A stretch of DNA of 64,000 bases, taken from JAGNRR01 sp964389575. GTDB taxonomy: Bacteria; Bacteroidota; Bacteroidia; Chitinophagales; Chitinophagaceae. This document shows, one piece after another, positions 52,167-61,250 of this stretch. A program made the position numbers and the translations under genes. Numbering within the stretch: position 1 is the first letter of the stretch; every line of letters starts with the position of its first letter. The notes beneath the pieces were generated by a model. The model was not told the origin of the DNA. It saw only the letters and a program-made list of their open reading frames with translations, and searched no databases. The stretch is taken from positions 1-64,000 of the forward strand of contig CAYMFF010000002.1 in the NCBI GenBank assembly GCA_964389575.1. Reading direction: 5' to 3'.

Positions 52167-53121
52167 AATGTTCCTTAATTAATTCATTCACTTCCTGCCC
52201 ATAAAAAGTTTCATACCCTCTTCTCTTACTTTCACTCAAATACTCACAAGCTTCCTTGTTCATTTTTAATTCGATGTAAGTCAATGCTTTGTTTTTATAC
52301 ACCCACGAATTCTCAGGACCCAGCTCAATTGACTTGTTGTAAAGAACAATAGCCTTGTCATACTCTTTCATTTTATGATAACAAAACCCAAGATTACTGT
52401 ACACATAAGGAAAAATTGGGTTCAGTGAAATGCAATTTTCAAAAGCGCTTATTGCATTTTGGTACTTACCAATTTCAGTGTACAACATACCAATATTATT
52501 ATAAGTAGCAAAAGCTTGATTCGTGTCTTTCTTTATTGTTTCTACTAAAAGAGGAATTCCTTTCTCATACTCTTTTTTAGAAAAATGAACTAATGCCATA
52601 TTATTAAAACACTCCAAAATAAAAGAAGAATCTCGACTTACAATATGTTGATTAATAGACATAACGGAGTCCCAATTGGTCTCGTTAAAATAGACACCAC
52701 TTAAAGTCAGCATTGCATTCGCGGTATCTTTCCAATTCTCAGAAATCCCCAACAAGTGCTTATACTGATTTTTTGCTTTTTGATTTTTTCCGGAGTTACA
52801 ATACAAAAAAGCCAAGGTCAAATTGATTAAAAAATCATCCTTGTATTCTAAAGCGGCATTTTCAAAAACATCAATTGACGCAACTCGCTCGCTAGACAAC
52901 TCAGCGACTGCCAGTTTTGTGAAATAAAGTTTTTTTCTAATAGAGTCTGGCACTTCGGCATCAGCTGATATCCTATCTAGAATAACAGCTGCATCTTGAT
53001 ACTTTTTTTGCGTAATTTTTGATTCTACTTTTTTCAGCACTTCATCCCAGTTTTCATTTTGAGCATTAGCTAAAAAACTAGTAAAAATTAAAACAAGAAA
53101 TAAAAATAGAATCCGCATCAA
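52156..53121 (-). CDS. Exported TPR-repeat protein
   Basis: A 321-residue protein with a signal peptide (MMRILFLFLVLIFTSFLANA) and TPR repeats over about residues 100-310. For example, FLYCNSGKNQKAKNQYKHLL and ATYNNIGMLYTEIGKYQNAI are followed by VYSNLGFCYHKMKEYDKAIV and VYKNKALTYIELKMNKEACE. The consensus Gly/Ala/Tyr spacing of 34 residues is clear. Probably a periplasmic interaction scaffold; partner unknown. It starts 7 nt after glyA and overlaps the next small gene by 11 nt. Confidence 0.85.
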   Translation of the reverse strand: MMRILFLFLVLIFTSFLANAQNENWDEVLKKVESKITQKKYQDAAVILDRISADAEVPDSIRKKLYFTKLAVAELSSERVASIDVFENAALEYKDDFLINLTLAFLYCNSGKNQKAKNQYKHLLGISENWKDTANAMLTLSGVYFNETNWDSVMSINQHIVSRDSSFILECFNNMALVHFSKKEYEKGIPLLVETIKKDTNQAFATYNNIGMLYTEIGKYQNAISAFENCISLNPIFPYVYSNLGFCYHKMKEYDKAIVLYNKSIELGPENSWVYKNKALTYIELKMNKEACEYLSESKRRGYETFYGQEVNELIKEHCEK

Positions 53122-53128
53122 TTAAAAA

Positions 53129-54412
53129 TTAGATCTCCCAACCTTTGTAAAATTCAAACCCCTTCATGAATTCATTTACTTCTTTTTTGGTTTGAGAAAT
53201 TAATGCTTCGTTATCTATATCACTAATAACAGCATCTATCCAATCAACTACCTTGATCATATCATTTTCATTCAGACCGCGCGTGGTCAAAGCAGCAGTC
53301 CCAACTCGAATACCGGAAGTAACAAAAGGTGATTTATCGTCAAAAGGAACCATATTTTTATTGATAGTGATATCCGCTTTTACCAATGTATTTTCTGCTT
53401 TTTTACCACTTACATTTTTATTACGTAAATCAATAAGCAACAAATGATTATCCGTACCATCACTTATGATATCATAATTTTTTGCTCTAAACGCATCGGC
53501 CATGGCTTGTGCATTTTTTTGCACTTGTTGCATATATTCTTTAAAAGAAGGATCTAATATTTCACCAAAGGCAACTGCTTTGGCCGCAATCACATGTTGC
53601 AATGGACCACCTTGAATACCAGGAAAAACAGCCATATTTAATAGATTACTCCATGGCTTTAAATTGCCTTTTTTATCCTTTTGGTCTAAGGTATTTGGCC
53701 CATCTTCTTTCATCAAAATAATACCACCTCTTGGACCGCGCAATGTTTTATGTGTCGTACTCGTAACAAAATGACAGTGCTCAAATGGTGAATCTAATAT
53801 TCCAGTGGCAATCAGACCTGCTGGATGCGACATATCACACAATACAAAAGCACCAACTTCATCGGCTACTTTTCTTATCCTAGCATAATCCCAATCTCTG
53901 CTGTATGCACTTGCACCACAAACGATTAATTTGGGTTTATGTTCTCTTGCTTTTTTTTCTAAATCATCATAATCTATTAAATGATTATCCTCTCGAACGC
54001 CATAATGAATCGCATTATATAGCTGTCCCGAAAAATTTACAGGCGAACCATGCGTTAAATGACCACCCATGCTCAAATCTAATCCCAGAATTGTGTCACC
54101 AGCTTTTAAAATAGCCAACATCACCGCAGCATTTGCCTGAGCACCACTATGCGGTTGCACATTTACATACTCCACTCCAAAAATTTCTTTGGCTCTATCA
54201 ATTGCCAATTGTTCACTTTTATCTACTACTTCACATCCTCCATAATAACGTCTACCAGGATAGCCTTCTGCATATTTGTTGGTCATTACATTTCCCATAG
54301 CTTGCATAACTTGCTCGCTCACAAAGTTTTCAGATGCAATGAGTTCAAGCCCATCACGCTGACGCTCATATTCTTCTTGAATTAAATTAAAAATTGCGGT
54401 GTCTTTTTGCAT
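53129..54412 (-). CDS. glyA: Serine hydroxymethyltransferase
   Basis: A 427-residue PLP enzyme that interconverts serine and glycine with tetrahydrofolate, supplying one-carbon units. Motifs: GLELIASENFVS (about 21-32), YPGRRYYGGCE (about 51-61), VNVQPHSGAQANAAV (about 83-97), GGHLTHGSPVNFSG, and the PLP lysine in FVTSTTHKTLRGPRGG (about 222-237). Length matches the standard enzyme. It leads a three-gene operon with a TPR protein and a small membrane protein. The 91-bp region to the divergent nucleotidyltransferase gene is extremely AT-rich and holds both promoters. Confidence 0.97.
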   Translation of the reverse strand: MQKDTAIFNLIQEEYERQRDGLELIASENFVSEQVMQAMGNVMTNKYAEGYPGRRYYGGCEVVDKSEQLAIDRAKEIFGVEYVNVQPHSGAQANAAVMLAILKAGDTILGLDLSMGGHLTHGSPVNFSGQLYNAIHYGVREDNHLIDYDDLEKKAREHKPKLIVCGASAYSRDWDYARIRKVADEVGAFVLCDMSHPAGLIATGILDSPFEHCHFVTSTTHKTLRGPRGGIILMKEDGPNTLDQKDKKGNLKPWSNLLNMAVFPGIQGGPLQHVIAAKAVAFGEILDPSFKEYMQQVQKNAQAMADAFRAKNYDIISDGTDNHLLLIDLRNKNVSGKKAENTLVKADITINKNMVPFDDKSPFVTSGIRVGTAALTTRGLNENDMIKVVDWIDAVISDIDNEALISQTKKEVNEFMKGFEFYKGWEI

Positions 54413-54503
54413 AGAAAGTAAATATAATGGCGAATTATTAATGTTTAATTTATAATGATTAATTTTTAATTCTTAGTCGGATGAAAGAACTTTACAGCAT
54501 ACG
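54413..54503. promoter_or_regulatory. Divergent AT-rich promoter region
   Basis: 91 bp between glyA and the sugar nucleotidyltransferase gene. It contains a TATATTTA-like -7 box for glyA on the minus strand and a run of near-repeats of ATTAATxxTTAAT. I cannot define individual sites beyond that. Confidence 0.4.
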
Positions 54504-55496
54504 ATGAAAATTATTATTCCAGTAGCAGGTGCCGGAACTCGACTTCGACCGCATACTTATACTCAACCCAAACCATTAATCCCGTTGGCAGGTAAAACAA
54601 TCATTAGTTTTATCATTGATTCATTTATTCAGCAGGGACAAAATGATTTCATATTTATCATAGGATACTTAGGAGAAAAAATTAAAAACTTTATTAATGA
54701 TGAGTACCCCGATATAAATGCCGATTTTATAACACAAAGCGAACGAGGTGGAACTGGTCATGCCGTTTTTTTAACGCAAGAGCTCATCCGTCCTGATGAA
54801 GAACTTTTTATCATTTTTGGTGATACCATTTGCGAATACCCATTGGCTGATTTTATCACGTCGAGTGAATCTGTTATTGCTGTAAAAAAAGTAGATGACC
54901 CAAGAGAATTTGGTGTAGCCGAAGTAAGTGAAAATGGATATATCAAACGTGTGGTAGAAAAACCGATGATACCTAAGTCAAATATGGCCATGGTTGGAAT
55001 CTATAAAATCAATGAAAGCAAAAAGCTGTTCGAACTCATGCGAAGTGACATCGATCAATTAAAACCAGAGGAAGAATACTCGTTAACCTCTGCGCTGGAG
55101 TCATTAATAGCTAGTGGTACACCTGTAAAAGCGCACTCTGTAAACAATTGGTATGACTGTGGTAAAAAAGAAATTTTGTTAGAAACAAATGCTATTCTTT
55201 TAGAAAAAATGGAATATCCTTCTGAGAGCATCCCATTTTTTGAGAACAGCATTGTAATACATCCGATAAGTATTGGAAAAAATTGTAACATTCAGAATTC
55301 AATTATAGGGCCGAATGTTACCATAGCTGACAATACTCAGATTATTGGTTCAGTTGTTAGTGATTCAATTATCGGGAGCTATTCTGAAATTCATAATGTT
55401 CTACTAAACGAATCTATTATTGGTAGTGATGCAATTATTAGAGGAAAAAACCAAAGTTTGAATATTGGAGATAATACAGAATTAGATTTGTCATAG
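54504..55496 (+). CDS. Sugar-phosphate nucleotidyltransferase with left-handed beta-helix tail
   Basis: A 330-residue enzyme that makes an NDP-sugar from a sugar 1-phosphate. The N-terminal Rossmann-like transferase has IIPVAGAGTRLRPHTYTQPK (about 3-22, the GxGTRxRP...PK signature). Further motifs are FIIFGDTIC (the catalytic Asp) and EFGVAEVSENGYIKRVVEKP. The C-terminal part (about 245-320) has hexapeptide repeats: IGKNCNIQNSIIGPN, TIADNTQIIGSVVSDSIIG and SYSEIHNVLLNESIIG. It is probably dTDP-glucose, UDP-GlcNAc or mannose type; which one is not decidable by eye. The polysaccharide export genes downstream make a role in surface polysaccharide plausible. Confidence 0.9.
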   Translation: MKIIIPVAGAGTRLRPHTYTQPKPLIPLAGKTIISFIIDSFIQQGQNDFIFIIGYLGEKIKNFINDEYPDINADFITQSERGGTGHAVFLTQELIRPDEELFIIFGDTICEYPLADFITSSESVIAVKKVDDPREFGVAEVSENGYIKRVVEKPMIPKSNMAMVGIYKINESKKLFELMRSDIDQLKPEEEYSLTSALESLIASGTPVKAHSVNNWYDCGKKEILLETNAILLEKMEYPSESIPFFENSIVIHPISIGKNCNIQNSIIGPNVTIADNTQIIGSVVSDSIIGSYSEIHNVLLNESIIGSDAIIRGKNQSLNIGDNTELDLS

Positions 55497-55498
55497 TT

Positions 55499-56491
55499 AT
55501 GAAACAATTTGGAAAAATTAATTCGCAAGGCGAGTTAGAAAATAGTATTACCCAACTTTTTAAAATTAAATATCCATTGATTCAAGCGGGTATGATATGG
55601 GCTTCGGGCTGGAAATTAGCATCTGCAGTCTCAAATGCAGGAGGACTAGGATTAATTGGCGCAGGCAGCATGTACTCCGAAATATTGGAAGAACATATTA
55701 GAAAATGCAAGGCGAACACAGACAAGCCTTTCGGTGTCAATTTGCCGCTGCTTTATCCAGATATTGACAAGCATATTGCCACTATAATTAAATATAAAGT
55801 TCCTATTGTTTTTACATCAGCAGGGAATCCAAAAACATGGACTAGCACGCTACAAAAAGAGGGTATAACTGTAGTTCATGTAGTATCGAGCACAAAATTT
55901 GCCTTGAAAAGTCAAACTGCTGGTGTTGACGCTATTGTAGCCGAAGGTTTTGAGGCGGGCGGTCATAATGGAAGGGATGAAACCACCACTTTGTGTCTTA
56001 TACCCAAAGTGAAAGAAAATATAGATATTCCCGTGATTGCAGCCGGTGGAATTGGAGATGGGAAGTCAATGTTGGCCACAATGATGCTCGGTGCAGCTGG
56101 TGTTCAAATAGGATCTAGGTTCGTTTGTAGTCATGAAGCTTCTTCTCATCTTAATTTTAAGAATAAAATAATTGAAAGTCAAGAAGGTGATACTGAGCTA
56201 GTTCTGAAAAATTTAACCCCTGTAAGATTGCTAAAAAACGAATTTCATTCAGCAGTAAGAGAAGCAGAAATGGGCTGTGCGAGTCAAGATGAGTTAACCC
56301 AACTATTGGGTCGTGGGCGAGCTAAGAAAGGAATGTATGAGGGAGATTTAACAGAAGGTGAATTAGAAATCGGGCAAATAGCGAGCAGACTGAAAGAAAT
56401 AGTTCCGGCGGCAGATATCGTCAGTGAAATCATGAATGAATTTAAGCAGTCATTAAGAAGTTTATTTGAATTAAGTGCAATAAAACCCTAA
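55499..56491 (+). CDS. Nitronate monooxygenase / FabK-like FMN enzyme
   Basis: A 330-residue FMN TIM-barrel protein of the nitronate monooxygenase (2-nitropropane dioxygenase) family. PLIQAGMIWASGWKLASAVS and NAGGLGLIGAGSM lie near the start, with the FMN/active-site segment AEGFEAGGHNGRDE (about 142-155, His as in the family) and the phosphate-binding VIAAGGIGDGKSM and GAAGVQIGSRFV. Enoyl-ACP reductase FabK belongs to the same family, so either nitronate detoxification or fatty-acid synthesis is possible. It starts 2 nt after the nucleotidyltransferase stop, so it is coupled to it. Confidence 0.88.
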   Translation: MKQFGKINSQGELENSITQLFKIKYPLIQAGMIWASGWKLASAVSNAGGLGLIGAGSMYSEILEEHIRKCKANTDKPFGVNLPLLYPDIDKHIATIIKYKVPIVFTSAGNPKTWTSTLQKEGITVVHVVSSTKFALKSQTAGVDAIVAEGFEAGGHNGRDETTTLCLIPKVKENIDIPVIAAGGIGDGKSMLATMMLGAAGVQIGSRFVCSHEASSHLNFKNKIIESQEGDTELVLKNLTPVRLLKNEFHSAVREAEMGCASQDELTQLLGRGRAKKGMYEGDLTEGELEIGQIASRLKEIVPAADIVSEIMNEFKQSLRSLFELSAIKP

Positions 56492-56496
56492 TTTTG
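56465..56496 (+). promoter_or_regulatory. Bacteroidetes-type primary sigma promoter of the polysaccharide export genes
   Basis: TTTG (56465-56468), 20 nt, then TAATTTTG (56489-56496), a full match to the -33 TTTG / -7 TANNTTTG consensus known for this phylum. The -7 box overlaps the stop codon of the upstream gene; the ATG is 16 nt further on. Confidence 0.7.
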
Positions 56497-56512
56497 GGAG
56501 TTAATCGTTTTT

Positions 56513-58954
56513 ATGAAAAAGTTTATTCTGTTTTCATTTCTTTTGCTTACTTCAAACCTACTCTTAGCGCAGACAGGTGAAGGAAACAACAATGGACAAA
56601 CACCACCGGATTATCAAAACCCGTATGGTACAAACCCTTATGGTACAAACCCTTACGGCAATAACAAAGGAACTAATATTTTCAACAACGAAAATGACGA
56701 TAAAAAAAATGGTGAGAATACCACCAATCCGGATAAAAAAAATAATAACAACAGCTCAACAAACGATAAAAAAGAAAATCCTGATGGCACCAAAACATTA
56801 GATTTTTCTGACAGAAATGAAGTGGATAAGGGAAAGACCGATGCCGAGTTGAGAGAAAAGTATAAAAACGATCCGGACTATTTAAAATATATAGGTTTAG
56901 ATCCTGAAGAGGGAGAAAACGGTGAGGATGAAAATGATAAAAACGTAGTATCCGAAACTGAAGATATGGAAGGGGCAGTTTATGGCGCCAATTTTCTTAC
57001 TTCTAGTTCCGGTTTTGGAAGCCAAAACTTAACCACCGTTCCAGAAGATTACCGTTTAGGAGTAGGTGACGAGGTGGTAGTATCAGTTTGGGGATCTGCT
57101 GAATTTCAAAGTCCATTCACGATTTCAAAAGATGGCTCGATTTTTCCGAATCGAGTGGGTAAAATATTTTTACAGGGTCTAAGTTTTCAAGCAGCCAGAA
57201 GTGTAATTCGTTCTAAGTTTAAAAGAGTTCTTCCTTCCGGTTCGAATGTCGATATTGTTATGGGTAAAATTCGTACAATTCGAGTTTACGTTTACGATCA
57301 GGTAAAGCAACCAGGTATGATAACAATGTCTGCGTTAAATACTCCTTTAAATGCCCTGCAACGAGCAGGCGGATTGACAAGTCTTGGAAATTTAAGAGAT
57401 ATTCAAATTCGAAGAAATGGTATCGTAATTGAGCGCATTGATTTATATGAATATTTGAAAACTGGTAGTAACGGTAGAGAATTTTACATGGAGGATAATG
57501 ATGTAATTACTGTTGGCCTTTATGATAAAATTGTTTCTGCACAAGGTGCATTTAAAAGACCTATGCGCTATCAATTAACCAAGTATGGCACCCTTAGTGA
57601 TCTTATTGAATTAGCTGGTGGTGCTCGGTTTGATGCACGTAAATCGCTGATAAGAATCAAGACGGTCTTTGACGAAAAGGAACAGTATATAGATATTAAT
57701 GGTAAAGATTTTTTATCGGATCAGGATTATTTATTGAAAGATGGTGATGTCGTTATGATGAATCCAATTAACGAAGGTGTTTCTAATGTCGTTACAATTA
57801 GTGGTGGCGTTCCGTATCCGGACCAATATCAAATTAGTGAAGGAGATCGGATTTTTGATCTTATAAAAAAAGCAGGTGGTTTGTTGCCCGATGTCTATAA
57901 ATCTAGAGCTTATGTTTATAGAAATGGAATCACTTCGGATGAATCAAAAGCACTGAAGATAAATATTGGCGATTATGGAATCAATGATTCCAAAGAAAAT
58001 ATCCTTCTTCAAAACGGCGATGCAATTCAAATATTATCTGAATCCAGATTTGATAATAAGTTTTATGTTCAAGTTATGGGATTAGTAAAATTTAAGGGAA
58101 ACTTTAAGTATAAACCAAACCTAAAATTAAAGGACGTATTAATCATGGCTGGAGGAATTGACCTTGATGCAGAGAGTGGTAGAATAGAAATTTCTAATAT
58201 TACGGATTCTGTAAATCGTTATTCAATTACTGGCAACAATGTAAATGTAAAAGTGGTTTCTATCAATCCAGACCTTAGTATCGATGAAGTATCCGAAAAT
58301 ATCATTATTAAACCCTACGATATCATTTTTGTTAGAAAGAAAAAAGATATTAAAGAACATAAGCTTGTTTCTATTGACGGCCAAGTGGATTATCCAGGTC
58401 AATACACTTTACTGGGAGAAAAAGAGCGACTGACTTCATTACTTATTCGAACTGGAGGATTAACAAAAGATGCTTGGCCCGAAGGTGCTAAACTATATAG
58501 AAAAAATTATGGCCCGATTGTTATAGATTTCAAAGATGCTATGCGCAATGCCGGCGGTAAAGATGATATTATTTTAGAAGAAGGAGATAAAATCATCATT
58601 CCTAAAAAGAATGATATCGTCATGGTTCAAGGAAATGTGCAATACCCAATAAATATAAAATACGACCGAGCTAAACAAGGCGTCATGGACTATGTTGATG
58701 CCGCTGGTGGGTTTGGTGATAGACCATGGAAACGAAGAATTTCTGTGCGGTATCAAAATGGAAAACATAAGAGTACAAAGAATTTTTTATTCTTTAAATT
58801 CTACCCGAAAGTTGAGGCCGGTAGTATCGTGAGCGTTCCATCAAAACCACCTCCAAGAAAGATCAATTTTGACTTGGCTCAGGTTGTACAATATGGATTA
58901 ACAACTGCCACATCCATTCTTACAGTAGTCCTTTTAATTAATAATGTTAAATAA
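56513..58954 (+). CDS. Polysaccharide export protein with six SLBB repeats (Wza-like)
   Basis: An 813-residue envelope protein. Signal peptide (ending LLLAQ), then a low-complexity Asn/Gly/Asp-rich stretch (about 20-120) that starts with a tandem NPYGT repeat. A polysaccharide export domain follows (about 175-260, YRLGVGDEVVVSVWG), then six SLBB modules, each with a G(x)VxxPGxY-like strand and an AGG turn (for example VDYPGQYTLLGEKERLTSLL). A hydrophobic C-terminal helix (LTTATSILTVVLLI) could cross the outer membrane as in Wza. It would form the export channel together with the Wzz-like protein encoded 11 nt downstream. There is no lipobox Cys. Confidence 0.92.
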   Translation: MKKFILFSFLLLTSNLLLAQTGEGNNNGQTPPDYQNPYGTNPYGTNPYGNNKGTNIFNNENDDKKNGENTTNPDKKNNNNSSTNDKKENPDGTKTLDFSDRNEVDKGKTDAELREKYKNDPDYLKYIGLDPEEGENGEDENDKNVVSETEDMEGAVYGANFLTSSSGFGSQNLTTVPEDYRLGVGDEVVVSVWGSAEFQSPFTISKDGSIFPNRVGKIFLQGLSFQAARSVIRSKFKRVLPSGSNVDIVMGKIRTIRVYVYDQVKQPGMITMSALNTPLNALQRAGGLTSLGNLRDIQIRRNGIVIERIDLYEYLKTGSNGREFYMEDNDVITVGLYDKIVSAQGAFKRPMRYQLTKYGTLSDLIELAGGARFDARKSLIRIKTVFDEKEQYIDINGKDFLSDQDYLLKDGDVVMMNPINEGVSNVVTISGGVPYPDQYQISEGDRIFDLIKKAGGLLPDVYKSRAYVYRNGITSDESKALKINIGDYGINDSKENILLQNGDAIQILSESRFDNKFYVQVMGLVKFKGNFKYKPNLKLKDVLIMAGGIDLDAESGRIEISNITDSVNRYSITGNNVNVKVVSINPDLSIDEVSENIIIKPYDIIFVRKKKDIKEHKLVSIDGQVDYPGQYTLLGEKERLTSLLIRTGGLTKDAWPEGAKLYRKNYGPIVIDFKDAMRNAGGKDDIILEEGDKIIIPKKNDIVMVQGNVQYPINIKYDRAKQGVMDYVDAAGGFGDRPWKRRISVRYQNGKHKSTKNFLFFKFYPKVEAGSIVSVPSKPPPRKINFDLAQVVQYGLTTATSILTVVLLINNVK

Positions 58955-58965
58955 GATAACGCAAC

Positions 58966-59955
58966 GTGACTATTCTTGAAATCCTTAGTGCCCTAAAAAA
59001 TAAAATAAAAAAGAGATTGCCAATCTCTTTAATCATTGCATTGATTGTAGCGGTAGTAGTTGGCTTATATATCAGGCAAGAACCAAGAGAGTATATTGCA
59101 ACGGCAAAAATATTTCCGTTATCAGCAAATTCCGCTATGGGTTCCTCAAGTCCATTGAGTCAATTAAAAAGTCAATTTGGTATCAAAGCTGATGCTGGCG
59201 GTGAGATTTATGACATTAAAGAGCTTATAAACAGTAAAAGACTTTCGTTTAAAGTCTCATCGAGTAAACCTTTGAATAAAAAATATAACAAGTTCTATGA
59301 ATGGCTAATCGCCGACCATAATAGTGAGCTAGGTTGGCGTGAAAAAGAGATTACAATCTCGGATAAAAGAAAAGATTCTCTCAGCAATATTATAAAAGGA
59401 AGAAGTATTATGTTGGGTCGCGTTGAAGTGGATAAAAGTGAAAACGGATACACCTCATTGAGAGTAAAAGCTTACGAAAAAGAATTAGCTAAAGAAATTA
59501 ATGAAACCATCTTAATTGCTCTTTCAGAGTTTTACATAGAATTTGTAACTCAAAAACCAAGAAGCGACCTAAGAACAATACAAGCCATGCGGGATTCACT
59601 ATCAACGGAACTGAGTGCTGTAACTAAAGCAATTGCTGGACGTCAAGACAAAAGTGCCTATGCGGTTAAAGCCTATGTTGGCCTACCACAAATAAAGCTA
59701 AAACGTAAGCAGGCAGAAATCCAATCTGTTTATAGCACTACCGTGAATGCATTACAAAATGCTCGTTTTAAATTACTTTCGGAAAGTCCAATATTCCAAG
59801 TTTTGGACTATCCTGGAGAGCCTTATAATTCTGAAAAGCCGGATTGGAAACTACCAGCAATAGCAGCTTTTATTCTTACTTTTATTCTTCTCTCTCTTTG
59901 GTTCTGCCGAAAAATATTTGGAAAAGTAATTATAGAAGAACTTAAAAAAGCCTAA
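58966..59955 (+). CDS. Wzz-like chain-length determinant protein
   Basis: A 329-residue inner-membrane protein with two membrane helices flanking a periplasmic domain: helix 1 (about 19-37, LPISLIIALIVAVVVGLYI), a domain with coiled-coil character (about 195-270), and helix 2 (about 299-317). This is the Wzz/polysaccharide co-polymerase layout; no tyrosine kinase domain is attached. It would set chain length or couple polymerisation to the SLBB channel encoded just upstream. The start is GTG at 58966, which is also the only start before the first helix. Its stop overlaps the convergent permease gene by 4 nt. Confidence 0.88.
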   Translation: MTILEILSALKNKIKKRLPISLIIALIVAVVVGLYIRQEPREYIATAKIFPLSANSAMGSSSPLSQLKSQFGIKADAGGEIYDIKELINSKRLSFKVSSSKPLNKKYNKFYEWLIADHNSELGWREKEITISDKRKDSLSNIIKGRSIMLGRVEVDKSENGYTSLRVKAYEKELAKEINETILIALSEFYIEFVTQKPRSDLRTIQAMRDSLSTELSAVTKAIAGRQDKSAYAVKAYVGLPQIKLKRKQAEIQSVYSTTVNALQNARFKLLSESPIFQVLDYPGEPYNSEKPDWKLPAIAAFILTFILLSLWFCRKIFGKVIIEELKKA

Positions 59956-61247
59956 GATTTTCTAAGCCATTTTATTATTTCTTTCCACCCTACTTTCTTT
60001 CCATATAATAATATTCCAGTGCGGTAAATTTTGGCGCTGACCCATGTAATGAACACGAAGGTTGTGAACAAAAGAATCAAAGAAAGACCAACTTGCCACA
60101 TGGGAGGATCATACGGAATTCGCCCAAGCATTACAATTGGCGAAGTGAGCGGAAAAATGCTACCAAACACGGCCAGTCCACTATCTGGGTCATCTAAAGA
60201 AGTTGCCATGATTACTAAGGCAAAAATGATTGGTAAACTAATAGGCAGCGTTAACTGTTGCGCGTCTTGCGGATCTTCATTTACTAAACTACCCACTGCC
60301 GCAAATAGGGCCGCATAGAGAAAATAACCGCCAATAAAGTATAGGACAAATGACGAAATAATTAATCCCCAATTCATTTGTAATACATTTTCAAAAAGTT
60401 GAGCTGTTTTCGTAGGTGTGGCAATTGTTTCTAACATTGCTGGATCAGCCATAGATGAAGCAAGTTGAGCTGATGGTAAAATAAAAGGTCCAGCAATCAT
60501 TGTAGCCAAGGTCATGAGGCCCATCCAAATAGCAAACTGAGTCAAACCGACCAAACCAATACCAATAATTTTACCCATCATAAGTTCAAAAGGACTTACC
60601 GAACTGATTATCACCTCGGCGATACGATTCGTTTTTTCTTCCATAACACCGCGCATCACACCCACACCATATATAAAAATGAGCATGTACATTAAAAAGC
60701 CCATACCATATCCAAGTGCAACTGAAATTCCTGTGCTGGTGATTTTATCTTCAAATGAAGTACTAATAAATCGAATCTTAGAACTCGTTATACTATCCAA
60801 TGCTACTTCATTAATACCTTCAGCTTCCAACGCTTTTTTTCTATAAATACGCTGTATCTCATTATCCATAAATTCACTAGCACTTAAACTAATCGAACTT
60901 TCGCTCTGTGCCTTTACACTATCAACGCTCTTAGAATTTTTTGAATAAATATGAAGAATTATATCATTATCAGTTCGGCTAGCTAACTCACCAGCCGTCT
61001 CGTTTGCTTGCAATTTCACTGCGCTCACTTCGAATGACTTCTTATTTTTTTTAAAAGCTGAAAAATAAACAGATGTCTCATCAACAATCCCAATCTTAGT
61101 CGTGCCTTTACTTTTTACTGTAAAAAAAGCAATCAAGCCCATAAGTCCAAACAAACCTATTGGTAACAAAATAGTCGTGACTAAGAAACTTTTTTTCTTA
61201 ACCCTACTTAAGTACTCTCTTCTTAATATTACCGGTATCTTACTCAT
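59952..61247 (-). CDS. ABC-2 type transporter permease (NatB-like)
   Basis: A 431-residue permease: N-terminal helix (about 22-45), a large extracytoplasmic domain (about 50-175), then five or six helices in the C-terminal half with the region MRGVMEEKTNRIAEVIISS and SPFELMMGKIIGIG (about 200-235), the NatB/ABC-2 hallmark. The C-terminus is a charged tail. With its ATPase, 3 nt upstream, it forms an exporter of the Na+-extrusion type; the real substrate could be Na+, a drug or a lipid. Confidence 0.9.
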   Translation of the reverse strand: MSKIPVILRREYLSRVKKKSFLVTTILLPIGLFGLMGLIAFFTVKSKGTTKIGIVDETSVYFSAFKKNKKSFEVSAVKLQANETAGELASRTDNDIILHIYSKNSKSVDSVKAQSESSISLSASEFMDNEIQRIYRKKALEAEGINEVALDSITSSKIRFISTSFEDKITSTGISVALGYGMGFLMYMLIFIYGVGVMRGVMEEKTNRIAEVIISSVSPFELMMGKIIGIGLVGLTQFAIWMGLMTLATMIAGPFILPSAQLASSMADPAMLETIATPTKTAQLFENVLQMNWGLIISSFVLYFIGGYFLYAALFAAVGSLVNEDPQDAQQLTLPISLPIIFALVIMATSLDDPDSGLAVFGSIFPLTSPIVMLGRIPYDPPMWQVGLSLILLFTTFVFITWVSAKIYRTGILLYGKKVGWKEIIKWLRKS

Positions 61248-61250
61248 AAC

